From Pseudomonadota bacterium (lineage in GTDB: Bacteria; Desulfobacterota; Desulfobulbia; Desulfobulbales; JAHJIY01): a DNA stretch of 64,000 bases. The stretch is taken from the NCBI GenBank assembly GCA_018823175.1, contig JAHJIY010000085.1, positions 29,636 through 93,635 of the forward strand, given 5' to 3'. Below, one piece after another: positions 16,247 through 23,916 of this stretch; position 1 is the first letter of the stretch; each line of letters starts with the position of its first letter. The position numbers and the translations under genes were made by a program. Under the pieces are notes generated by a model. That model made no database searches. It was not told the DNA's origin and saw only the letters and a program-made list of their open reading frames with translations.

Positions 16247-17458
16247 CTAGAACTTCATTTTCCCGCGATCTCCACCACTATGACACAATAGGCAGATTTG
16301 GCCGCCCCGAATGTCTTCGATCAGTAAATACTTGTAGGTTGAGCCGTGGGGATTATGACAACTGGTACAGGTAAAGGGCGAACCTTCACGGCGCGGATCT
16401 TTTGGTCCGGAAAGGGGGTGTTTCTGCACCGGGTGGTCGTAGTCCATGCCTTCCAGGGCGCCATGACAACTGGTGCATAATTTGTTAATCGGTTCATACA
16501 ACTGAAAACGATTATTGGTGGCGTGCGGGCTGTGGCAGGCCACGCAACCCTGGGCATTCAGGATTCCGTGTATGTTTGCCCGCGGGGTGTCTGTTTGAAT
16601 GTATTTCTTTTTATCGGCGTGGCAGGCCACGCAGATTTTGCTTTTGCCGTCGGTCCATAACTGGTATTGGTTTCGTTCGCCATGGGGGTCATGGCAGATC
16701 GTGCAGTCTCCGGTGCCGACCGGCCCGTGAATATGAGACATGCTGCTCCAGGCTCTTTCGTTGACATGACAGCGAAAGCAGAGTGACTCAATCCTGCCGG
16801 TGGGGATGACGACCTTTTCTTCTTTGCTTTTGTCTGATTGATGGCAGGAAAGACAGAAGAGGTTGGCGGATGGACTGTGGCGCCATTTCGATTCCAGCAC
16901 GGTCGAGCTGTGACATGAGTAGCAGGTGGTAGAAAGCTGGCCGTAGAGGGCGCGATCTACCTGGGCCTCGGTCGGTAGTTTGTTGTCGTGGCAGATGTTA
17001 CACTCTTTGGGACTGGTGGTCTCGCGGTGAAACAGGTAGGTAGATGTGCTGGAAAAGTCAACGTTTAACAGGGAGCGCAGCGGTTTAAATCGGAAGTCAA
17101 GCTCCCGGTTTACCGGCGCAATGTTGAATTTGTTGCCGCCTTTTTGCAGGGGAAGTTTGTAGTGGACGTAATGATTGCCGTCCTTTTCCCATTTGCCGAT
17201 CGGATCAAAACTGCGGCCATCGGCAGATTTCATCGAAACCTTGGTCAGGTCACCCGATTCCGTTAATTTCAGGACCACGTGCACCACGGGATTTCTGGAA
17301 TAGATTTCGCCATCGCTTTTTGGAGCCAGGACTGATATTTCACCGGCCGTGGCTGAAATAGTGAAACCGGTAAGTGGCATCAGAAAAAAGGCCAGGACTG
17401 TCAGGTTGAAGATGATCCTGGTTGATATTGTTTTTTGATTTGGAGTTTGCTCGGTCAA
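16247..17458 (-). CDS. Decaheme c-type cytochrome
   Basis: 403 residues starting at TTG, supported by GGAGG six bases upstream. A hydrophobic export signal ends near 'SATAGE' (about residue 38). Residues 40-135 form a beta-sandwich-like domain, then ten CXXCH motifs follow: CNICH, CYSCH, CLSCH, CFRCH, CTICH, CVACH, CVACH, CTSCH, CTSCH and CLLCH. The layout and the 'HIHGPVGTGDCTICHDPHG' unit match the 16-heme protein at 8.2-9.9 kb, so the two are paralogues of different length. It probably carries electrons in the periplasm or at the outer membrane. It follows the thioredoxin-fold protein gene after 12 bases, and so belongs to the same operon. Confidence 0.93.
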   Translation of the reverse strand: MTEQTPNQKTISTRIIFNLTVLAFFLMPLTGFTISATAGEISVLAPKSDGEIYSRNPVVHVVLKLTESGDLTKVSMKSADGRSFDPIGKWEKDGNHYVHYKLPLQKGGNKFNIAPVNRELDFRFKPLRSLLNVDFSSTSTYLFHRETTSPKECNICHDNKLPTEAQVDRALYGQLSTTCYSCHSSTVLESKWRHSPSANLFCLSCHQSDKSKEEKVVIPTGRIESLCFRCHVNERAWSSMSHIHGPVGTGDCTICHDPHGERNQYQLWTDGKSKICVACHADKKKYIQTDTPRANIHGILNAQGCVACHSPHATNNRFQLYEPINKLCTSCHGALEGMDYDHPVQKHPLSGPKDPRREGSPFTCTSCHNPHGSTYKYLLIEDIRGGQICLLCHSGGDRGKMKF

Positions 17459-17470
17459 GGATCGCCTCCG

Positions 17471-18505
17471 TTATTTAAGCATGGATTTTTTGAAAAGTAG
17501 TTCGTAGGCGCTACGATATTCCTTGGCGGCGTCATCGATTTGTTTTTGTTCTTCAAGCAGGGTGGCCAGGATATAATGCAGGTTGGCATCCCTTGAGCTG
17601 CGCAGCATTAGAAATTTGAGATCGTCAATCGCTTCGCCCGGGTTGCCTTCTTTGGCTTTGACTCGGGCCCGGCAAATCTGACCGTCTAGTGAGTCCGGGT
17701 TGAGTTTCAGACTTTTGGCCAGAGATTCTTTGGCTAAATCAATTTTATCGATGTCAATATAAAGGCAACCCAGTTGCTCGTGGGCTTCGGACATATTCGG
17801 TTCAAATTCGACCGCTTTATTAAATTCGATAATCGCCGCGTCCGGCTGGCCCCGCTGGATCATGGTCAGGCCCATATGCATGTGGCGTTTGGCGTCTTTT
17901 TCTTCCTTGGATTTTTCGACCATTTGAGGGCGTAGCTCCTCTTCGACCTGGGCGCGGGTTTTTTCGCCCAGCATAACCTCGATTTCGCCTTTCAGTCTTT
18001 TGGGAAGGTCACGGCTGTAACCCATGCCGGCCACGACCTTGCCCTGTAGGTCGACCAGCATGATCGAAGGCATGACAAAAATGCCTAGTTCACCGTAGGC
18101 TTTACGGTCAGGATCCAGATATACCGGCATCGAAAATTCGGCGGCGGCCAGCACTTCGTCAATAACCTCGGGGCCGTCATTTTGAATATCTATGCTCAGT
18201 AGTTGTATTTTTTTATCTTTTAAAAAAGGAGAGAGTTTTTTGATGACTTTGAGGGTGTCGATTGAACGTTTTTTCTTGGTAGGAATATCGGCCCCCCAGA
18301 AGACCAGCATCGCGTTGTTGTTGCGTAGCTGTTCCAGGGTCATTTGCTGACTGGACTTATATTCGGTCAGGGTGACGGTAGGCAGAGGATCGCCGGGATT
18401 AACCGCCCGGAAAGGAAAAGAATTTGCTTCACCGGTACCGTTAAGGAACAAAAGAAATGAAATAATGCCAACCACCAATGCCGACAAATGTAATCTGTTG
18501 CCCAA
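17471..18505 (-). CDS. TlpA/ResA-like thioredoxin-fold protein without CXXC, with TPRs
   Basis: 344 residues, TTG start after an AAAGGGGGG ribosome binding site. Signal peptide about 1-28, then a TlpA-like domain (30-180) with 'PGDPLPTVTLTEY' and 'GIFVMPSIMLVDLQGKVV', which includes the cis-Pro loop. Where ResA/TlpA has WCPPC this protein reads 'FWGADIPTKKKR', so both redox cysteines are gone and thiol chemistry is excluded. Residues 205-335 are TPR repeats. Thioredoxin-fold proteins near cytochrome genes usually help heme attachment; here a binding or chaperone role is more likely. First gene of the minus-strand operon, downstream of a good promoter. Confidence 0.8.
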   Translation of the reverse strand: MGNRLHLSALVVGIISFLLFLNGTGEANSFPFRAVNPGDPLPTVTLTEYKSSQQMTLEQLRNNNAMLVFWGADIPTKKKRSIDTLKVIKKLSPFLKDKKIQLLSIDIQNDGPEVIDEVLAAAEFSMPVYLDPDRKAYGELGIFVMPSIMLVDLQGKVVAGMGYSRDLPKRLKGEIEVMLGEKTRAQVEEELRPQMVEKSKEEKDAKRHMHMGLTMIQRGQPDAAIIEFNKAVEFEPNMSEAHEQLGCLYIDIDKIDLAKESLAKSLKLNPDSLDGQICRARVKAKEGNPGEAIDDLKFLMLRSSRDANLHYILATLLEEQKQIDDAAKEYRSAYELLFKKSMLK

Positions 18506-18706
18506 AGTTTCCCCCCCTTTGATGCGTTATTGTCTTGGCCGGTATCTCGTAAATTTATGAAATAGCCGCTATTTTTGTAAGACGTATATTTATTTTTGGT
18601 GAAACTATAATTGTAAATATATCAGTTGTTTGCCTGTCGGAATCTCGTAAGTGCGAAGTCAAGAAAAAGCAGCATAAGCAGGCAAAACCTTATTTAAGAC
18701 TTGCAG

Positions 18707-18735
18707 AATCTAGCATGTAAATATTTCTTTGTCAA
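18707..18735 (-). promoter_or_regulatory. Candidate promoter of the cytochrome operon
   Basis: Minus-strand TTGACA (18735-18730), exactly 17 bases, then TAGATT (18712-18707), four of six consensus positions. The predicted leader to the TTG start at 18505 is about 195 bases. Confidence 0.5.
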
Positions 18736-18843
18736 AGATACTTTTAGTTGATCAGTTGGATGCAAAGACTGTTAACAAATTGAGAAACGGTGATTTTTTA
18801 TGGAAATCCTTTCAATCAAAGTGTGCTGCGAATAGAATTGCGA

Positions 18844-18871
18844 TTGACTTGCCTTGTTCTGGTAATATATA
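18844..18871 (+). promoter_or_regulatory. Candidate promoter of the TMTC-like/STT3 gene pair
   Basis: TTGACT (18844-18849), 16-base spacer, TATATA (18866-18871) on the plus strand, about 185 bases before the ATG at 19064. Reasonable sigma-70 match; local AT-richness makes chance hits more likely. Confidence 0.4.
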
Positions 18872-19063
18872 TTTTTGATTTTTGGAGGCGTAAGCGACCT
18901 TTTGAAGTATTTAGTACTTTGTAATGTGGCGGGGACCTTTATGGTTATGCCAATATTTTTGGACTTCAAAAAAGAATGAAAGTCTGGTTTATTAAATGAT
19001 TCTGGACAGAAATGAATCGTTGATTATGAAGTTTGAGAAATTCATGAAGTGAGATAAATATTA

Positions 19064-20743
19064 ATGCCGGTAGATTCTTTAAAAAACAGTTGTCCTGCCT
19101 GGGTCGGGCACCTGGTATTTTTATTAATATTGGCGGTGGTCACCGGTGTTGCTTACAGTAATTCACTTTTTTCACCGTTTGTTTTTGATGATTTAGTTAA
19201 TATTGTTGATAAGTCCACCATGCAGATGACCGCTCTTACCTGGAAAAGTATGCAGCGGGCAGCGGCGGAAGGAGTTTGCGCTAAGCGCTGGTTGCCGAAC
19301 TTGAGTTTCGGCCTCAATTATTATTTTCATGGCTATGAGGTTTTTGGCTATCACCTGGTTAATCTGGCGGTTCATCTGTTGACCGCCTATTTATTCTATG
19401 GTTTCTCCTTTACCACTCTGACTTTACCTCAGATCGGCTTTAAACCCCGGGTGGCGGTTGAACTTTCGTTAGTCGCCGCACTGCTCTGGGCGGTCCATCC
19501 GTTGCAGACCAATGCCGTGACCTATCTGGTCCAGCGGATGACCAGTATGGCCGCCTTTTTTTATCTGGCCGCCCTGCTTTGTTATGTTCGGGGCCGTCTT
19601 GTCTTTCTGGCTAATCGCTTATTACCAGAAAAACAAAACCATTTCGCGCCGGCTGCCATCATTTTCCCCTTTTTTCCACTCCGCTCATATCTCTGGTGGA
19701 CCGGTAGTCTGCTTTGCGGCCTGGCGGCCATGCTCAGCAAGGAAAACAGCGCCATGCTGGTGTTGATTATTCCGGCCTATGAATTTTATTTTCTGCGGGA
19801 GCAGACGGTAAAACCTGATTACAAAAAAATAATCCCGGCCCTGCTCATAACCTTTACTGTCTTATTTGTAGTCGGTTGGCTTTATCTGGGCACAAATCCA
19901 TTTACCGCGATTACTCATGGTTTTGGGGGCAGGGATTTCACTATGTTGGAGCGGCTGTTAACCGAGAGCAGAATCATCTTTCATTATCTGAGCCTGATCT
20001 TGCTGCCTCTGCCTTCCCGGCTGAATCTGGCCTACGATTATCAGATTTCTCACTCCCTGCTGGTGCCGCCTCAGACCTTGCTTGCCCTCCTGGGGATCAT
20101 CGGCCTGCTGGTCTTGACCGCATACCTGTTTAAACGGCATAAATTACTGTCCTTTGGTCTTTTCTGGTTTCTGGCCAATCTGGCGATTGAATCAACCATC
20201 ATTCCGCTGGAGCTGATCTTTGAGCATCGGCTTTATCTGCCCTCCACCATGCTGATCCTGGCCCTGGTGGTCGGCCTGGCTCAAATCTTTAGAGAGCGTC
20301 AAGTTATGCGACGCCTCTTTTTGGCGGTGTTGATTGTGCTACTAGGCCTGGGCACCTGGCAGCGCAATAAGGCCTGGGCCAGTGAGATCAGCCTCTGGTC
20401 TGATGTGGTAAAAAAATCCCCCAACTTGAGCCGAGGATATGATTATCTAGGCCGGGCTTATAATATAGCGGAGCGCTATCAGGATGCCTTTGATGTATAT
20501 CAGGATGCGGCTCGGCGGGGAATTGATGAAGTCGGAATTTACAACAACTGGGGGAAGGCTGCTTTTAATCTTGGCAAGATCGACCGGGCGGTAGATTTAT
20601 TGGAGCATGCTGTGCAATTGGAACCACGGCACTCGGAGAGTCATTATAATTTAGGAGTTGCTTATGGTACTCTGGGGCGGCAAGATGAGGCCCGCCGGGA
20701 GATGGCGTTGGGAATGAAGTTGAATGAGTTAAAACAACGATAG
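19064..20743 (+). CDS. TMTC-like GT-C membrane protein with TPR repeats (copy B)
   Basis: 559 residues with the same plan as copy A: first membrane helix, acidic loop 'FVFDDLVNI' (DD at 42-43), about ten further membrane segments and a shorter TPR tail (about 455-555). Residues about 74-460 are almost identical to copy A, while the N-terminal 70 residues and the TPR tail are different sequences. The family pattern is protein O-glycosylation with a polyprenyl-phosphate sugar donor (known for TMTC/PMT); bacterial function is untested. The STT3-like gene follows after 14 bases, so these two membrane glycosyltransferases are an operon. Confidence 0.75.
   Translation: MPVDSLKNSCPAWVGHLVFLLILAVVTGVAYSNSLFSPFVFDDLVNIVDKSTMQMTALTWKSMQRAAAEGVCAKRWLPNLSFGLNYYFHGYEVFGYHLVNLAVHLLTAYLFYGFSFTTLTLPQIGFKPRVAVELSLVAALLWAVHPLQTNAVTYLVQRMTSMAAFFYLAALLCYVRGRLVFLANRLLPEKQNHFAPAAIIFPFFPLRSYLWWTGSLLCGLAAMLSKENSAMLVLIIPAYEFYFLREQTVKPDYKKIIPALLITFTVLFVVGWLYLGTNPFTAITHGFGGRDFTMLERLLTESRIIFHYLSLILLPLPSRLNLAYDYQISHSLLVPPQTLLALLGIIGLLVLTAYLFKRHKLLSFGLFWFLANLAIESTIIPLELIFEHRLYLPSTMLILALVVGLAQIFRERQVMRRLFLAVLIVLLGLGTWQRNKAWASEISLWSDVVKKSPNLSRGYDYLGRAYNIAERYQDAFDVYQDAARRGIDEVGIYNNWGKAAFNLGKIDRAVDLLEHAVQLEPRHSESHYNLGVAYGTLGRQDEARREMALGMKLNELKQR
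19283..20455 (+). repeat. Inverted 1.17-kb repeat, arm B (core of TMTC-like gene)
   Basis: Partner of 13030-14200 in opposite orientation, with long stretches of identical DNA across the membrane domain and abrupt divergence at both ends. Confidence 0.85.
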
Positions 20744-20757
20744 GAATATACCGCTAA

Positions 20758-22947
20758 ATGCAAAACTTCGAGAAAATTTTGACCAAAAAATCAACCACAG
20801 TCTTTTTGCTCTTGTTGATTATGAGTGTCGGATTTTACGTAAGGTTTGATAATTTAAGCTACTGGTACCAGCATAAAGATAATTTCTTTTTTGCCTCATA
20901 TTCGTTACCCGCCACAATAAATATCGATTCATACTATTATCTGGACATTGCCGGTGATTTACTGCACGGGGATATGCAAAAGTTTGACGACCAGCGCTGT
21001 TTCCCTGCCGGGTCAGTAAGGCAGTCCTCGGCCCCATTACTGTCTGTTCTTCTGGCAGGATTAAGTTTTTTACTGGATTTTCCTCTCGAATGGGTTGCGG
21101 TTATTCTCCCCCCTTTTCTTGGTATCCTTCTGGTGATCCCTACCTATTTTTTAGGATATACGCTGGCTATTAATACTAAAATGCCCTGGGGCCGCAAAAG
21201 GACCATTAGTCCGGTCGAGGCAAAGATCGCAGGTTTCTGTGCGGCCTTCTTTGCGGTACTTTCACCCGTTTATATTGAACGGTCATCGCTTGGCTGGTGC
21301 GACACCGATATCCTGAATGTTACCTTTCTGACGAGTTGTATTCTTTTTGCCCTTCGTAGTTACACGGGCCAAGCAAAGAATGAGCAAGTCAGATTTCTGG
21401 CGTTATTTGGGTTGGCTTTTCTGCTTTTTGTCTGGTGGTGGGACCAGGCAGTCGGCCCGGTTATGGTCTTGAGCGGGGGTGTGTTGCTGTTGCTGTTGCT
21501 AATGACTTTTTATGAAAACAGAAGAAGGTTCCTCAGTTATCTGCCCGTTCTGGCAGTAATTTTATTCGGAATGATCATTTGGAAAGGAGAGTTTTTAGTT
21601 ACGATCCACCATAGTATTTTAAATACCTTAAAATACGTGATGGGCGCAGAAAGTAATTCTGTCTTTCCGCCTTTGGCGGAATTTGTTTTGGAACAAGTGG
21701 GGATTTCTTTCCAGGCGGTTGCGATTAGAGTTGGCGGTAGTATTTTCAATTATACCATTTCAATTATCGGTCTGGTTTTTCTGGCTTTAATCTCCTGGAA
21801 AAAGTCTATATTTTTACTCCCCTTGATTGCCTTAAGTATCTTGTCTTTTGAAGTTTCCAGACTGAATATCTTTGTCGCCCCATTGTGCGGTCTGGGGCTT
21901 GGTTTTGTCGCGGTCGCCCTTTTTAAGTCCGGATATTTGCCTGATCGGGGGAAGCTTGTTTTTTTGGCTTTTTTTATCCTTTTTTTCAGTTGGTTCCCGA
22001 TAGTTGAAGCGCAGAAGTATAATTTTATTCTTCCGGCCCTTGATCCAAGCTTATATGAGGCCATGGGGGATCTGGCGGAAGATACTCCTGAGGATAGCGT
22101 GATCTGGTCATCATGGGGTCATGGCCATCCCCTGGTCTTTTACTCTAAAAGAAAGACGATCAGTGATGGTGTTTTTCATCCGTCGTCACTGCTTTATATT
22201 TCATTTTTTCCTTTGGCCACTGATAACTTTAGGTTATCGGCCAATTGGATCCAATTCTATACGGTCAATGGCCAAAATGGTTTGGCCAAGATCTTTAAAG
22301 TGCTTACCGGTGCGACCGATGACTGGGGCCAGGGTGGACCTAGACTCCAGGAATTATTAGGGGCAGGAGTTGAGGTTAGCAAAAATATCTTAAAGGAAAA
22401 ATATCAGAAAACACCCGCCGAAATCGAGGAGCTGCTTGCTTTCTTGTTTCCCGTCGATTGTCCGCCGGTTTATCTTTTTCTGGACTATAAACTGGTTGGC
22501 GAGAAATGGTATTTTCTGGGGAAGTGGGATTTGGCCAACAGGTCAGGTCCTCCCCCTTATACGATGCTTCCCGTTTATTCATTTGAACAAAGCGGCAAAG
22601 ACATGATAACGGGCCGGGGTAAAACCGGTAATTTCATGGTGAATCTCAATAACGGGGAAGGGCGGTTCAACACGACGCCATTAAGTTTTATTGATATAAA
22701 TTATGAACTGGGCGGTAAACTCCATGAAAGGGTTTACCCGTGGAGAAAAAAAGGGCATGTCCTCTATCTGGTCCAAAATGATGAGAAAAAGGTCCAATTT
22801 GGAGTACTGGCAGATCATCAAACTGCCAGCTCTGTTCTCCTTAAACTCTTTTTTGAAAAGAAATTTGATCAGGAATATATCCTGCCGGTCAAATCTCAAC
22901 TGCCTTTGTATCTGATCTGTAAAGTTGTCGGCGAAAAATATTTCTAG
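20758..22947 (+). CDS. STT3/AglB-like oligosaccharyltransferase
   Basis: 729 residues, about 12 membrane helices followed by a soluble C-terminal domain (from about 430). Hallmarks of the STT3 family: an acidic first loop 'NIDSYYYLDIA' (D57), a second 'SLGWCDTDILN' motif (D182/D184) like the DTD motif of archaeal AglB, and a C-terminal block 'SSWGHGHPLVFYSKRKT' followed by SDG. That block aligns with WWDYGYxI...RxTxxDG, but the WWDYG core has become SWGHG. STT3 enzymes transfer lipid-linked glycans to Asn-X-Ser/Thr outside the cytoplasmic membrane. The altered motif suggests a different acceptor sequence or a different reaction. Likely substrate in this context: cytochromes or barrel; inferred. 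Confidence 0.75.
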   Translation: MQNFEKILTKKSTTVFLLLLIMSVGFYVRFDNLSYWYQHKDNFFFASYSLPATINIDSYYYLDIAGDLLHGDMQKFDDQRCFPAGSVRQSSAPLLSVLLAGLSFLLDFPLEWVAVILPPFLGILLVIPTYFLGYTLAINTKMPWGRKRTISPVEAKIAGFCAAFFAVLSPVYIERSSLGWCDTDILNVTFLTSCILFALRSYTGQAKNEQVRFLALFGLAFLLFVWWWDQAVGPVMVLSGGVLLLLLLMTFYENRRRFLSYLPVLAVILFGMIIWKGEFLVTIHHSILNTLKYVMGAESNSVFPPLAEFVLEQVGISFQAVAIRVGGSIFNYTISIIGLVFLALISWKKSIFLLPLIALSILSFEVSRLNIFVAPLCGLGLGFVAVALFKSGYLPDRGKLVFLAFFILFFSWFPIVEAQKYNFILPALDPSLYEAMGDLAEDTPEDSVIWSSWGHGHPLVFYSKRKTISDGVFHPSSLLYISFFPLATDNFRLSANWIQFYTVNGQNGLAKIFKVLTGATDDWGQGGPRLQELLGAGVEVSKNILKEKYQKTPAEIEELLAFLFPVDCPPVYLFLDYKLVGEKWYFLGKWDLANRSGPPPYTMLPVYSFEQSGKDMITGRGKTGNFMVNLNNGEGRFNTTPLSFIDINYELGGKLHERVYPWRKKGHVLYLVQNDEKKVQFGVLADHQTASSVLLKLFFEKKFDQEYILPVKSQLPLYLICKVVGEKYF

Positions 22948-22992
22948 TTGTTGTCTTGCAGGGATTGGTGTTTGTCAGAATTTTATATGTTA

Positions 22993-23916
22993 TCAGTCAA
23001 CCGGGGTGGTCAGCAAGTCGGCAAGCTTTTGTTCAAGCAAGGTCTTGATTCCGTAGGATGCGGCCTCGACATAAAAAGGGGAAGCGGACGACTTCATGAT
23101 ATACTCACCATCATTTCCCGGTAATTCCCAAATCAGCAGTTTAATTATATTTTCTTTAGTTGTCAGCTTCAGGGTGGTTAACGGTTCTCCGGTGGGGTAG
23201 TCATTTTTATTGAGCACTACCCCGGTCAACAAGATCTGGCCGGCCTGGTCAATAAAATCCTGGACCTTGGCCGCTGCGAGCTGGCCGACGTCGGTGTGCC
23301 AGACATTTTCCGTCTTTTTTAAAGTGAAAGAACCATGACTGTTTTGTAGTTCCACCTTGTTTAATTCATCCGGGGAAAGATTAATATATTTGTTCTGCCA
23401 CCATGACTCGTGATCGGTTGTTACCTCCCAGGTTGAAAAGTCGTGGGCCAGATAGACATTATCACTGTTGCCGTTGCGCAGATGGATGGTTTGGTAATTG
23501 GGCGCCGTTCCCAGATAAAGGGTGGTGGCTGCGGAGTTTTCCGGGATGATTTTAAGCCGCCGGCTGAATTTATTATCCTCCACCTCCAGGCGGTCATGGC
23601 TGGCCTTGGTCCGGGTGACAAGTCGGGTAGATTTTAGTGTGGCGACTTTTTTGAGCAGCTCTTCGATCTTCTCGGGGTCGGCCGGAAAGGGCACGCCCGG
23701 TTCAAGTTCCAGGCTCCAGTTGTTTTGGTTTTTGGTTAAGGTTAGTGTTTTGCCTTGGTCATCGGTTATTTCCAGGCTTTTTACCGCGCCGGTTTCGAGG
23801 CCGGTGAAGAGGTCTGTGGTTGGCGGGGCACTGATTTTCCCTGGTCGATAGATATAACCGATAACCATGATCTGCAGGATCATGAGGGCGGCCAATAGTT
23901 TGTTGCGGTTGTTCAT
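22993..23916 (-). CDS. DUF4340 domain protein of the Gld-type ABC cluster
   Basis: 307 residues with one N-terminal membrane anchor (MNNRNKLLAALMILQIMVIGY) and a repeated beta-rich periplasmic part. Motifs 'VKSLEITDDQGKTLTLTK' and 'TTLYLGTAPNYQTIHLRNGNSDNVYL' are typical of DUF4340. Its start overlaps the end of the GldFG-like gene by 4 bases, so the three-gene operon GldA, GldFG, DUF4340 is translationally coupled. DUF4340 proteins are regularly encoded after GldG-type transporters; substrate unknown. Confidence 0.85.
   Translation of the reverse strand: MNNRNKLLAALMILQIMVIGYIYRPGKISAPPTTDLFTGLETGAVKSLEITDDQGKTLTLTKNQNNWSLELEPGVPFPADPEKIEELLKKVATLKSTRLVTRTKASHDRLEVEDNKFSRRLKIIPENSAATTLYLGTAPNYQTIHLRNGNSDNVYLAHDFSTWEVTTDHESWWQNKYINLSPDELNKVELQNSHGSFTLKKTENVWHTDVGQLAAAKVQDFIDQAGQILLTGVVLNKNDYPTGEPLTTLKLTTKENIIKLLIWELPGNDGEYIMKSSASPFYVEAASYGIKTLLEQKLADLLTTPVD

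Larger units (their letters stand above)
18506..19063. other. AT-rich divergent intergenic region
   Basis: 558 bases between the divergent cytochrome operon and the glycosyltransferase pair. It contains a promoter candidate for each direction, listed separately. A minus-strand open frame at 18772-18969 has no ribosome binding site or recognisable protein character and is rejected. Two 'TCTCGTAA' boxes (near 18545 and 18645) recur and could be a regulator site, but this is weak. Confidence 0.5.

Noticed and set aside
18772..18969. 65-codon minus-strand frame in the divergent region
   Set aside because: No ribosome binding site and it covers promoter-like sequence; low-complexity AT-rich chance frame.
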